This document shows, piece by piece, positions 18,786-26,638 of a stretch of DNA of 47,745 nucleotides. Both the position numbers and the translations under genes were made by a program. The notes beneath the pieces are model-generated. The model saw nothing but the letters and a program-made list of their open reading frames with translations, searched no databases and had not been told where the DNA came from. Numbering within the stretch: the first letter of the stretch is position 1; each line of letters begins with the position of its first letter. Location: positions 1 to 47,745 of the forward strand of contig JAFEGB010000026.1 of NCBI GenBank assembly GCA_018240295.1, in the 5' to 3' direction. This DNA is from Pseudomonadota bacterium (GTDB lineage: Bacteria; Pseudomonadota; Gammaproteobacteria; Competibacterales; Competibacteraceae).

Positions 18786-20052
18786 CGAGCGCGTCGAGCA
18801 GCGCGGCGAGTTCGCCGGTGCGGGCACGGCGGCCGTGGCGCTCGGCCTGCGGGCGTCCGATGCGCACGGCGCTGCCGTCCTCGATGCGATCGAGGAAGAC
18901 CGCAAGCGCGGCCTCGATCGCAGCGGCATCGTCGAGCGCGACGATGCTGTCGATGCCGGCGGCGCGCAGCGTCGCGGCGGTATCGCCGGCGGCGTCGGTC
19001 AGCGCCAGGATCGGCCGGCCGGCGCGCAGGTATTCGTAGAGCTTGGCCGGAATCTGGTGATTGCAGTTGGCAGCCTGGAACAGCAGCAGGCCGTCGGCCG
19101 CGAGCTGTTCGGCGAGCGCGGCCTCGTAGGGCACGGGCGGCGCCAGTTCGATCAGATCCTGGATGCCGCGGCGCTCGATCTCGCTGCGGTGCAGCGCATC
19201 GTGGCCGGTGTAGCGCAGCACCACGCAGAGGCGCGCGGCATCGACGACGCCGCGCGCCTTCAGCGCGGCGAGCGCATCGAAGAACGGCCGCGGATCGCGC
19301 TCGCTCGGGTACAGCACGCCGCTGTGCACGAGGCGCACGCGTGCCCGGTCGCTGCGCGGCGGCGGCTCGCGGCCGGCGGCGCGCGTGAAGTTCTCCTCGT
19401 CGAAGCCGTTCTCGATGACCGTCCAGCGTTCGGGCGGCACCTCCGGATAGCGCGCCGCGTACATCGCGCGTGCGCCCGGCGTCGTGAACACCACGCGCGC
19501 GGCGTGCGTGACGACGCGCTTCTCGAGCTTCAGGAAGCTCGCGCGCTGCACCGGATCGCGCGGGTACTCGTCCTCGGTCATCGAATCGCGCAGGTCGGCG
19601 ACCCACGGCAGGCCGGTCAGGCGCGCCAGCGTCGCGCCGATCAGCTGCGCGCTGGCGATCGGGTAGGTCGACCACAGCACGTCGGGCCGGAAGCGCCGGA
19701 TCAGCGCCAGCCCCTGCACGATGCCGCCGAGCGCCCAGCTCACGTGCCGGTCGGGCAGCGCCAGCGCGCGCGGATAGCGGCCGGCGATCGACAGGTGGCG
19801 CGCGGTGTCAAGCGCGAAGGCCCGCAGCACCGGCATGCCGGCGGGGACCTCGGCGAGCTGCTCGCTGCTGACGCGGTCGTAGACGCGCGGATGCGCGCTC
19901 AGCACCGCCGGCGTCCAGCCATGCTCCGGCAGGTACTGCGAGAACTTCAGCGTGCGCTGGATGCCGCTGCTCTCGCTGGCCGGCGGATAGTGAAAGGCGA
20001 TCAGCAGCACGCGCCGCCCGCCCGCTCCGGGAGACCCCATCGGATTCACCAT
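18772..20052 (-). CDS. GT4-type glycosyltransferase
   Basis: A GT-B fold glycosyltransferase of 426 residues. The N-terminal motif RRVLLIAFHYPPASESSGIQ holds the acceptor-side glycine loop; the donor-side part reads FQAANCNHQIPAKLYEYLRAGRPILALT, with the Glu-rich nucleotide-sugar motif. Such enzymes act at the cytoplasmic face of the membrane and add one sugar to a lipid-linked repeat. The ATG at 20052 overlaps the end of the hydrolase 1 gene by 7 nt; ATGs at 20064 and 20040 are alternatives. It belongs to the minus arm of the exosortase-associated locus. Confidence 0.9.
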   Translation of the reverse strand: MVNPMGSPGAGGRRVLLIAFHYPPASESSGIQRTLKFSQYLPEHGWTPAVLSAHPRVYDRVSSEQLAEVPAGMPVLRAFALDTARHLSIAGRYPRALALPDRHVSWALGGIVQGLALIRRFRPDVLWSTYPIASAQLIGATLARLTGLPWVADLRDSMTEDEYPRDPVQRASFLKLEKRVVTHAARVVFTTPGARAMYAARYPEVPPERWTVIENGFDEENFTRAAGREPPPRSDRARVRLVHSGVLYPSERDPRPFFDALAALKARGVVDAARLCVVLRYTGHDALHRSEIERRGIQDLIELAPPVPYEAALAEQLAADGLLLFQAANCNHQIPAKLYEYLRAGRPILALTDAAGDTAATLRAAGIDSIVALDDAAAIEAALAVFLDRIEDGSAVRIGRPQAERHGRRARTGELAALLDALVASR

Positions 20053-20939
20053 GTGCGCAGCCACTCCAGCGTCCAGCCGGCCACGGCATCACGCCACACG
20101 CGCCGGGAAAAGGTGTGATTGGCCCCGGCCAGCTCGCGCCGCGTGACGCGCGCCTCGGCGAGCAGCGCCTGCCACTGCGCCGACTGCTGCACGCAGTCGC
20201 GGAATTCGGCCGCGGTCAGGTCGTCGCCGGACAGCACCAGCAGCACCGGCCCGCGGAAGCGGCGCAGGCACTCGGCCATGCGCGCCGGCAGCGCCAGGCC
20301 CAGCGTCGGGTCGTCCGCACCGCCCGCCTGCGTGTCCGCCGGCGTACGCGCCAGCGCCCGGCGCAGCAGCCCGAAGGCCGAGCGCAGCGAGCCGCGGAAG
20401 TCGAACTCGCCGCGCAGCATCTTCTTCCACGGCGCGGCGCTCAGCAGCCGGCGGCGGTAGTAATGGCCGATGTAGGCCCGCGCCTCGCCGGTATCGGTGC
20501 GCACCCAGGGATTCAGCAGCACCAGCCCGGCGATACCCTGCGGGGCGCGCCAGGCGTGAAAGAGCGCCGCCGAGGCGGCATCGCAGAGCCCCCAGATCAC
20601 GATCTCGCCGAGTCCGGGTGATTCACGGCGAAAGGCCGCGCAGGCGGCGGCGAGATCGGCATCGACGTCCTCGAAGCTGCGCGCCTCGCCGTCGGCATCG
20701 CCCATGCCGCGGTAATCGAAGCGCAGCACCGGCACGCCGGCCGCCGCCAGCTGCCGGGCGAGCAGCACGAACTGGCGATGACTGCCGACGCGGGTCTGCG
20801 GCCCGCCGACCACGACCAGCACGCCGCGCGCCGCACCGGGCGTGCCGGGGTGCAGGATCGCCGGCAGCCGCTCGCCGGCGCAGTCGATGGCGAAGCAGCG
20901 CTCCAGCGCCTCGGCAGGGACCGGGGCCGCGGTGCTCAC
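20046..20939 (-). CDS. Alpha/beta hydrolase, exosortase A system-associated hydrolase 1
   Basis: A 297-residue alpha/beta hydrolase. Key parts: FDYRGMGDADG (oxyanion region), the nucleophile elbow IWGLCDAASA with Cys119 where most hydrolases have Ser, an acidic residue in VLSGDDLTAAEF, and a C-terminal His in GANHTFSRRVWRD. The GLCD elbow and the neighbours identify the hydrolase 1 family that accompanies exosortase A. A Cys nucleophile would suit a thioester-type acyl transfer rather than simple hydrolysis (inference). The start is GTG at 20939, overlapping the hydrolase 2 stop by 4 nt (GTGA). Upstream in-frame ATGs would extend over the hydrolase 2 gene and are unlikely. Confidence 0.9.
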   Translation of the reverse strand: MSTAAPVPAEALERCFAIDCAGERLPAILHPGTPGAARGVLVVVGGPQTRVGSHRQFVLLARQLAAAGVPVLRFDYRGMGDADGEARSFEDVDADLAAACAAFRRESPGLGEIVIWGLCDAASAALFHAWRAPQGIAGLVLLNPWVRTDTGEARAYIGHYYRRRLLSAAPWKKMLRGEFDFRGSLRSAFGLLRRALARTPADTQAGGADDPTLGLALPARMAECLRRFRGPVLLVLSGDDLTAAEFRDCVQQSAQWQALLAEARVTRRELAGANHTFSRRVWRDAVAGWTLEWLRTW

Positions 20940-21766
20940 GCTCCGGCACCGGCCGGCAGCGCGACGCCGGCGAGCATGGCGGCCGTCGCCTCGACCAGCG
21001 CCGGCACGACCGCGATTTCCTGCGTTGCCCAGAAGCTGTCGCCGACGACGGTCTCGCAGCGCAGCTCGTGGCCGTCCTTGCGCCAGCCCGTGAGCAGCTT
21101 CTGGGCGACGGCCCCCGGCGCCCGGCCGGCTTCGGACACGAGTTCGAGCCACAGCACCGGCACGCCGGCCGGCGGTGGCAGCAGGCGGCTGCGTTCGAGC
21201 GCGGCGGCGAGCGCCGGGTGCAGTTCGTAGCCGGCGATCTCCAGCGACTCGCCGGCGTTCAGGCGCTCGCGCAGGCCGGCCGCGGTTTCCTTGCTGCCGT
21301 CCATCAGGCCCGCGGCCAGACGCAGGCGCAGGAACTGCGTCAGCGCCAGATCACCGACCGTCACCGGCTGCCAGTACAGCAGCGTGTCGACCGCCAGCGC
21401 GGCGCTGCCCGCAAGCTCCGCAGCGAGCAGCGCGCCGGTGCGCACGCCCCACAGCACCAGGCGGCCGGGGTGGCGCGCCTGCAGCCATCGCGCACAGGCG
21501 GCGTAGTCGTCCTGCCAGATATCCCAGCGCGCGTCGACGAAATCGCCTCCGCTGTCGCCGGTCCCGTGGGGATCGACGATCAGCACGCCCCAGCCGTCGG
21601 CCGCCAGCCGCCGCGCGGCCAGCGTCAGCATGCGCCGGGACTTGTTCATCTCCTCGGCGAAGGGCACGAAACACAGCACGGCACCGCGCAGCGCCACGCC
21701 GGGCGCCGGTGCATGGCGCACGGCGAGCAGCCGTGCGCAGCGACCGGGCAGGAACTCGGGCAGCAT
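20936..21766 (-). CDS. Alpha/beta hydrolase, exosortase A system-associated hydrolase 2
   Basis: A 276-residue protein with the alpha/beta hydrolase core: CFVPFAEEMNKSRRM, VLIVDPHGTGDSGGDF, and an elbow VLWGVRTGALLA. The position of the usual Ser nucleophile in GxSxG is Arg109 here, so it may not be a hydrolase in the usual sense and may bind or shape a substrate with hydrolase 1. The MNKSRRM stretch and cluster position place it in the hydrolase 2 family linked to exosortase A. The ATG at 21766 is chosen because conserved sequence begins close after it; it leaves 25 bp after the ACP gene. Confidence 0.9.
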   Translation of the reverse strand: MLPEFLPGRCARLLAVRHAPAPGVALRGAVLCFVPFAEEMNKSRRMLTLAARRLAADGWGVLIVDPHGTGDSGGDFVDARWDIWQDDYAACARWLQARHPGRLVLWGVRTGALLAAELAGSAALAVDTLLYWQPVTVGDLALTQFLRLRLAAGLMDGSKETAAGLRERLNAGESLEIAGYELHPALAAALERSRLLPPPAGVPVLWLELVSEAGRAPGAVAQKLLTGWRKDGHELRCETVVGDSFWATQEIAVVPALVEATAAMLAGVALPAGAGA

Positions 21767-21791
21767 CGGGGAAGGGAAGCCCGGCGCCGCT

Positions 21792-22040
21792 TCAGTCGAC
21801 GCGGGCGGCGATGAAGGCGTGCAGGCTGCCGGCACTCGCGAAGGTATCGGCGCTCAGCTCGTCGTCGTCGATCGCGATGCCGAAGCGGTCCTCGATCGCG
21901 GTGATCAGGCTGACCACGGCCATCGAGTCGAATTCGGGGATGCTGCCGAGCAGCAGCGTGTCTTCGTGGATTTCGGCGGTACGCTCGCCGAGCTGCAGCA
22001 CGTCGCCGATGAGGGCGCGGGTTTCTTCGAAGTTCAGCAT
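21792..22040 (-). CDS. Acyl carrier protein of the exosortase locus
   Basis: An 82-residue acidic four-helix protein with the phosphopantetheine site EFDSMAVVSL (Ser39), followed by the helix ITAIEDRFGIAIDDDEL. Such carrier proteins hold acyl or aminoacyl groups as thioesters for dedicated enzymes. It is first in the minus arm, directly before the two hydrolases, and is the likely partner of the AMP-forming ligase at 10999-12594 and the acyltransferase at 9969-10859. It is not next to fatty acid synthesis genes, so it is unlikely to be the housekeeping AcpP. Confidence 0.93.
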   Translation of the reverse strand: MLNFEETRALIGDVLQLGERTAEIHEDTLLLGSIPEFDSMAVVSLITAIEDRFGIAIDDDELSADTFASAGSLHAFIAARVD

Positions 22041-22228
22041 GGGGACCGCTTCCGGGCTCGGGATCGGGGCTGCCTGTGGCGCGACGACCCGGATCGGGCC
22101 GGTGACGCACAGGGCGCGGAAAGATACCGGAGCGGCCCTGCGCGCGCCAGTCGCACGCTTGTGAACAGCGGCATCGGCCAGGATTCCCGGAAGTTTCCGC
22201 AAGATTGCGCCATCACGATGCCGAAGGC

Positions 22229-22756
22229 TCAGACCGCTCCGAACAGCGGGTGATACCGCACGATGCCGGCACATGCCAGCGGCTGCCAGGCGAGTGCCTG
22301 GAAATATTGCGGCGGCACCGGCCAGGCGCAGACCAGCACCGGCAGCGCGGCGAAGCCGAAGCGAGCGTAATAGGCCGGTTCGCCGAGCACGACGCAGCCG
22401 CCGGCGCCGCGCGCCTGCAGCGCCGCAAGCCCCGTGCGCACCAGCCGCGCCCCGATGCCGCGACCCTGATACGCCGGTGCCACCGCCAGCGGCGCCAGCC
22501 CGAACCAGTTGCAGTCGCGACCATCGAGCGTCACGGCACTGAAGGCGATGTGGCCGACCGGCGCCGTGCCCTCGACGGCCACCCACTCGCAGGCGATGCC
22601 CCCGGCGGCCCGCAGCTCGGCCACCAGCGCCGCCTCGGTGCCATCGGCATGCGCCGCAGCGGCGAAGGCGGAATCGACGACGGTGGCGATCGCGGCGTGA
22701 TCGGCAGCCTCGACGGCGCGCACCGAAACCCCTGCAGCCGGATGGAAGCCGTTCAT
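22229..22756 (-). CDS. GNAT-family N-acetyltransferase (YhbS-like)
   Basis: A 175-residue acetyltransferase with the acetyl-CoA-binding motif LAVAPAYQGRGIGARLVRTG and the following GCVVLGEPAYYARFGF, which are typical of the YhbS-like group. N-acetylation of a small molecule or protein terminus is likely; the target is unknown. The ATG at 22756 gives MNGFHPAAGVSVRAVE. It lies 188 bp upstream of the ACP gene on the same strand and may have its own promoter. Confidence 0.88.
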   Translation of the reverse strand: MNGFHPAAGVSVRAVEAADHAAIATVVDSAFAAAAHADGTEAALVAELRAAGGIACEWVAVEGTAPVGHIAFSAVTLDGRDCNWFGLAPLAVAPAYQGRGIGARLVRTGLAALQARGAGGCVVLGEPAYYARFGFAALPVLVCAWPVPPQYFQALAWQPLACAGIVRYHPLFGAV

Positions 22757-23127
22757 GCGCCGGCCCCGCGACCGGCCTGCGCGCTGCGCTCGCCCGAGAG
22801 CGCACGCAAGGCTGCCTGCGTCGGGATCGGACGACGGCTGCCGGCAGGCGGCTTGCAGCGCGGCACGATGAGCGCAAACGGGCGGACGGCCATGCAGAAC
22901 GGCCTGCGGCCCGCTCCCCGGGCCGTCCTGCCGGCATCCAGCCCATCGAGCGCACCAACCGCCCAAAACCGGACGTTGTCGCCGCACCCCGACAGCCGCG
23001 CCGGTCCCGAGCAGGGTCCGTATCCGGAATAACGCATCATGTTTTTGATTTTCATGAATAACACCGGCATGGCACTACAAGTGCTCTGTCTCCCTCACCC
23101 GTTCCCGGCCTGTCAGGAGCCGCCATC
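22757..23127. other. Divergent intergenic region with sigma54-type element
   Basis: A 371-bp region between the GNAT gene (minus) and the glycine-zipper gene (plus). The left 270 bp is GC-rich without recognisable features. From about 23030 the base composition turns AT-rich (GTTTTTGATTTTCATGAATA) and leads into a sigma54-like promoter at 23070-23085. Confidence 0.5.
23070..23085 (+). promoter_or_regulatory. Sigma54-type (-24/-12) promoter
   Basis: TGGCAC-TACAA-GTGCT matches the consensus TGGCAC-N5-TTGCW at all but one of the key positions, with exact GG-to-GC spacing. The predicted start near 23096 gives a 32-nt leader with an AGGAG ribosome-binding site at 23115-23119 before the ATG at 23128. 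The AT-rich DNA just upstream suits IHF binding. Confidence 0.55.
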
Positions 23128-23493
23128 ATGTCCGCCCTCGCGTCGCTGCCCCGCACGTCCGTCACCCGTCATCCGCTGCTGGTGCTGCTGCTCGCCGCCC
23201 CGCTCGCCATCGGGGCAGTCGGCTGCGGCCACGGCCCGGCCACCGATGCCGGCGTCGGTGCGCTGACCGGTGCCGCGGTCGGTGCCGGCGTCGGTGGCAG
23301 AAAGGGTGCCCTCGTCGGTGGCGTGGTCGGAGCCGCTGCCGGTGTCGCGATCGGTCAGGAACAGGAACGCCGCCGGGCCGAGGCCGAACGTGCGCGCTAT
23401 TACGACGACGGCTACGGACGCAACTATGACCGCAGCTACAACCGCGGCTATCAGGACGGCTACCGTCGCGATCCGTACTACGACAACTACTGA
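23128..23493 (+). CDS. Glycine-zipper lipoprotein
   Basis: A 121-residue exported protein. The N-terminus has a basic and then hydrophobic stretch (PLLVLLLAAPLAIGAVGC) with Cys33 as a likely lipidation site. Residues about 38-78 are a glycine zipper (GVGALTGAAVGAGVGG, GALVGGVVGAAAGVAIG), a motif that packs helices in membranes or forms oligomers. The C-terminal 40 residues are Arg/Tyr/Asp-rich (YYDDGYGRNYDRSYNRG). Such proteins are usually outer-membrane or stress-linked envelope components. A good AGGAG site precedes the ATG. A sigma54-type promoter upstream suggests regulated expression. Confidence 0.85.
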   Translation: MSALASLPRTSVTRHPLLVLLLAAPLAIGAVGCGHGPATDAGVGALTGAAVGAGVGGRKGALVGGVVGAAAGVAIGQEQERRRAEAERARYYDDGYGRNYDRSYNRGYQDGYRRDPYYDNY

Positions 23494-23609
23494 GCCTGAG
23501 GTGACCGGGCTCCGGTTTCCGGCGGCTGCGCCCGACACATCCGCGTGAGTGGACGGCCCGCAGCCGGTAGGCTGCCGGACCTGCCCTTTCCGACGCCGGA
23601 CCGTCCGCG

Positions 23610-24077
23610 ATGCCCGTGCTGTTCGATTCCGCCCTGCTGGACCTGCTGCGCAACCGTGCACGGGACAGCCCGCGCCGCCGTGCGCATCACCCGCTGCACC
23701 GCAGCCTCGATGAACCCTGCCAGCGCCTGCTGGTTGCGATCGAGCCGGATTCCTACGTCCCGCCACACCGCCATCTGCAGCCCGAAAAATCCGAAGCCCT
23801 GATCGTGCTGCGCGGCCGGCTCGCCTGTTTCACGTTCGACGAATCCGGCACCTGCACGCAGCGCACGGTACTGGCGCCCGGGGATGGCATCGACGTGCCG
23901 CCCGGTGAATGGCATGCGGTGCTGGCGCTCGATCCGGGCACGGTGTTCTTCGAAACCAAGGCCGGTCCGTACCGGCCCCTGGACGAGGGCGAACGGTCCG
24001 CATGGGCGCCGGGCGAGCAGGACGACGGCGCTGCGGCGTACCGTGAATGGCTGAGAGGTCTCTGCGCGAACCACTGA
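23610..24077 (+). CDS. WbuC-family cupin-fold metalloprotein
   Basis: A 155-residue single-domain cupin. The metal-binding set is visible in YVPPHRHLQPEKSEALIVLRG (HxH and Glu) and in PGEWHAVLALDPG (second His). It resembles WbuC, a protein found in O-antigen gene clusters, where it is presumed to act on a sugar nucleotide or lipid-linked sugar. Its exact reaction is not established. It converges with the CHAP gene (24-bp gap). Confidence 0.82.
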   Translation: MPVLFDSALLDLLRNRARDSPRRRAHHPLHRSLDEPCQRLLVAIEPDSYVPPHRHLQPEKSEALIVLRGRLACFTFDESGTCTQRTVLAPGDGIDVPPGEWHAVLALDPGTVFFETKAGPYRPLDEGERSAWAPGEQDDGAAAYREWLRGLCANH

Positions 24078-24101
24078 ACCACGCACTGTCGCATCGCCTG
24101 C

Positions 24102-24776
24102 TCATTCGCCGGCGATGCGCTTCCAGCCGAGCAGATACGGATCGAGCACCCACCAGCGGCCCTTGCGTTCGAGCAGATCGAGGCTGCGCGCATGATCGGC
24201 GGCCGGCCACGGCCGGTTCAGGAAGTTCTGTTCGGCAACATCGATGCGCCCGGCCCCGGCATCGACGGCGACGACGACCGCGAGATGGCCGGTACGCAGG
24301 TACTCGCGGCCGTAGACCAGCAGGTCTCCGACCTGCGGCGGGGCGCTGTCGCCGTTGTCGTGGTTTTCGAGCGGCTGCGTGGAGCCGTCACTGGCGCGCG
24401 TGACCGCAGGGATCTTCAGCCACAGATCGGCGGCGACATCGACATCCCCGAAGAACACGCCGCGGTTCAGCAGCCACCAGCGCCGTGCGTACTCGACGCA
24501 CTGCCAGCGGATGCCGGTGAATATCCCCTGCTCGCGATTCGGCAGCGGCACGAAGCAGGCGGCGCTGCAGTTGGAATAGGCCGGCGTGGTCGTGCTGCCG
24601 CCGAGGGTTTCGCCCCAGGGCGCGGCACAGTCGCGCGTGCAGGCCGCTGGCAGGACGGTTTCGGCGACGTCGGCCCGCGCCGGCACGGGCACGGCGAGCG
24701 CGGCGGCGAGCAGCAGCGCGGCCAGCCCGCGTGGCATGCGTCGCAGGCTCAGGGAATCGGGAATGCGGAAGGACAT
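24102..24776 (-). CDS. Secreted CHAP-domain amidase
   Basis: A 224-residue protein with a signal peptide (PRGLAALLLAAALAVPVPARA, residues 15-35) and a CHAP cysteine amidase domain. The catalytic Cys is in IRWQCVEYARRWW and the His in YLRTGHLAVVVAV, followed by an acidic/Asn residue in VAEQNFLN. The pattern WQCVEYARRWW followed by FGDVDVAADLW is close to the amidase half of glutathionylspermidine synthetase/amidase. Here it is exported, so it may cut peptidoglycan peptides or a periplasmic polyamine conjugate. Extra Cys residues (CTRDCAAP, SNCSAAC) suggest disulfides. Start at 24776; an ATG at 24737 also retains the signal. Confidence 0.82.
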   Translation of the reverse strand: MSFRIPDSLSLRRMPRGLAALLLAAALAVPVPARADVAETVLPAACTRDCAAPWGETLGGSTTTPAYSNCSAACFVPLPNREQGIFTGIRWQCVEYARRWWLLNRGVFFGDVDVAADLWLKIPAVTRASDGSTQPLENHDNGDSAPPQVGDLLVYGREYLRTGHLAVVVAVDAGAGRIDVAEQNFLNRPWPAADHARSLDLLERKGRWWVLDPYLLGWKRIAGE

Positions 24777-24870
24777 GGCGGCAGGCCCGGCACGGCGGCG
24801 AAGGTCCGTGCGGTATGCCCGCCGCCGGCCGGCGCTGTCAACGCGCACCGGCCGGGAGGCCGGCAAGGCC

Positions 24871-25662
24871 TCAGCGGGCGACGACGCGCCCGTTCAGCGG
24901 CTGTACCGGACGGTTGGTCGGGTGCATCGCGAACAGCTCGCCGAACTGCCTGATCTGCGCCTTCGACGCGGTGATCGGCTGCTGCATCAGCAGCCAGGTC
25001 ACGCCTTCGGTGCACGGCGGCGTCGTCAGCGAGCCGGAGTAGGTGTAGTACTCGCGCTTCTTCGGCAGCAGGCCGGCCGGATCGAAGCCGCTCGACTTGC
25101 CGCCCTGCTGCGTCTCGCCGGCCGCCTTCGGCAGGTAGGCCCACATCGTCGACAGCGTGCGGTTCGCCGTGCCTTCGGCAATCAGCACGCCGACCACGGC
25201 CAGCGCGCCGTTGGCGTCGCGGTGCACGAAATGCACCTCGGCCGGATAGGACTTGCCGTTGACGGTGTGCTCGCTCGGCTCGTGGAAGTGGGCCTGCAGC
25301 AGCTCGTAGCGACGGCCGGCGACGGTGATCGCGCTGCCGTTGGCGAGCTGGAACTGCACGGTGTGGCCGTTGTTCACGTCATCGACCGCCGCCTTGCGGT
25401 AGTCGAAGGTGATCGGCGGCAGGCCGGACTGCTGCACGTCGCTGATGTTGATCGGCGACTGGCTGTGGCCGCCCGAGCAGGTCGCGTACTTCGGATCGAG
25501 CGTCGCCCAGTGTTCGGGGCCGTCGTGGCCTTCGTAGCTCCAGTGCGCCGGACCGGCCGGATGATCCTCGGCGTGGCTGCCGCTCGGTGCGAGCAGCATG
25601 CCCAGCAGCGCCGCGGATGCCGCTGCACCGAGGATTTTCGGAATATGGATCGACAGGCTCAT
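24871..25662 (-). CDS. Periplasmic alpha-class carbonic anhydrase
   Basis: A 263-residue zinc enzyme that interconverts CO2 and bicarbonate. The signal peptide is residues 1-31 (ending GSHA). Zinc ligands are the two His of LLQAHFHEPSEH and the His of AEVHFVHRD. The Thr of SLTTPPCTEGV and the first motif SGGHSQSPINI with its Cys, able to pair with Cys in TTPPCTEG, are typical for bacterial alpha-CA. A ribosome-binding site GGGGAG lies 7 nt before the ATG. The gene stands alone with its own 167-bp upstream region. Confidence 0.96.
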   Translation of the reverse strand: MSLSIHIPKILGAAASAALLGMLLAPSGSHAEDHPAGPAHWSYEGHDGPEHWATLDPKYATCSGGHSQSPINISDVQQSGLPPITFDYRKAAVDDVNNGHTVQFQLANGSAITVAGRRYELLQAHFHEPSEHTVNGKSYPAEVHFVHRDANGALAVVGVLIAEGTANRTLSTMWAYLPKAAGETQQGGKSSGFDPAGLLPKKREYYTYSGSLTTPPCTEGVTWLLMQQPITASKAQIRQFGELFAMHPTNRPVQPLNGRVVAR

Positions 25663-25694
25663 GTTTGACTCCCCTTCCTCGTTTTATGCGGGAT

Positions 25695-25711
25695 GCCCGT
25701 GCGCGACGGGC
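25695..25711. other. Small hairpin in the carbonic anhydrase leader
   Basis: GCCCGT-GCGCG-ACGGGC forms a 6-bp stem just upstream of the carbonic anhydrase start on the minus strand. A second palindrome, CCGGAA-T-TTCCGG, lies near 25750. These could be regulator sites or chance; no factor is recognised. Confidence 0.25.
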
Positions 25712-25829
25712 GTCGCATAGTCCGCGGGGAGCGGTCGGGAAACAACCGGAATTTCCGGCTTTTACCGGATGTTGCGGATTCGTGCCGATGCTGCACCGCA
25801 CACTGGCCGGCCCTGCTGCGGCCTGCGCC

Positions 25830-26582
25830 TCAGCCCATCGGCGCACGATACGGCAGCAGCGCCCGCAGGCCGTGATGCGCGACCCAGGCCCACAGCAACC
25901 CGAACACGCTGCCGCCGATCACGTCGGTCGGAAAATGCACGCGCAGGTAGACGCGCGACAGCGCCACGGTGACGACCAGCGCCAGCGCCGCGGCGAACCA
26001 TGCCTGGCGCACGGCCGGCTTCAGCGTCGCGCCGAACACGACGGCGAGCGTCGGATACAGCGCCGCGCTCATCAGCGTGTGCCCGCTCGGGAACGAGGCG
26101 CTGAACCATTCGGTCAGCGCCGGCAGCGCATCGGGGCGCGCACGCGCATACAGGGGCTTGAGCGTCTCGACCCACAGCCCGCTGCCGGCCGCGGCCAGCG
26201 CCACCTGCAGCGCATCGCGGGTGCGGCGCCGGGCCATCAGCACGATCCAGCCGGTGAGCGCGAACAGCGTGATGAAGGTCGCCGAACCGAAGGAGGTCAG
26301 GTCGCGCATCATGCCGGCCAGCGGCGCAGCCGGATCGAAGCCGCCGATGCGGGCATCGACGGCATCGGCAGCACCGCTTGCGAGCATCAGCACCCACAGC
26401 GCGCCCCAGAGCGCCAGCGCGGCGAGACCGTACAGCGCGTAGCGCCGCCACGGCTCGCGCACGACGCTGCTGCCGGGGTCCACGCCCGGCAGCGGTTCGA
26501 GCGCGGCCGGCAGCACACCGTCCTCGGCATCGGGACCGGAATCGGGCTTCGGGGCGGCGGGTGAGGACAGCTTCGGATTCAT
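25830..26582 (-). CDS. PAP2-superfamily membrane phosphatase
   Basis: A 250-residue polytopic protein with the three acid phosphatase signature motifs: KPLYARARP, FPSGHT and SRVYLRVHFPTD. About six membrane segments follow an acidic, Pro-rich 50-residue N-terminus. PAP2 enzymes remove phosphate from phosphatidic acid, phosphatidylglycerol phosphate or undecaprenyl pyrophosphate at the outer face of the inner membrane. An AAGGAG site lies 9 nt before the ATG at 26582. It is divergent (56 bp) from a lipid kinase, so the two may act in opposite directions on one lipid (inference). Confidence 0.93.
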   Translation of the reverse strand: MNPKLSSPAAPKPDSGPDAEDGVLPAALEPLPGVDPGSSVVREPWRRYALYGLAALALWGALWVLMLASGAADAVDARIGGFDPAAPLAGMMRDLTSFGSATFITLFALTGWIVLMARRRTRDALQVALAAAGSGLWVETLKPLYARARPDALPALTEWFSASFPSGHTLMSAALYPTLAVVFGATLKPAVRQAWFAAALALVVTVALSRVYLRVHFPTDVIGGSVFGLLWAWVAHHGLRALLPYRAPMG

Positions 26583-26638
26583 CGTCTGGACTCCTTCGGG
26601 CCGGAACTTGCTGCGGGCATCGGCTATCACTGCCCCTC

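Noticed and set aside
22199-22212. Sigma54-like TGGCGC-AATC-TTGC on minus, upstream of the ACP gene
   Set aside because: The spacer is one base short of the strict sigma54 spacing, so GG and GC are out of register.
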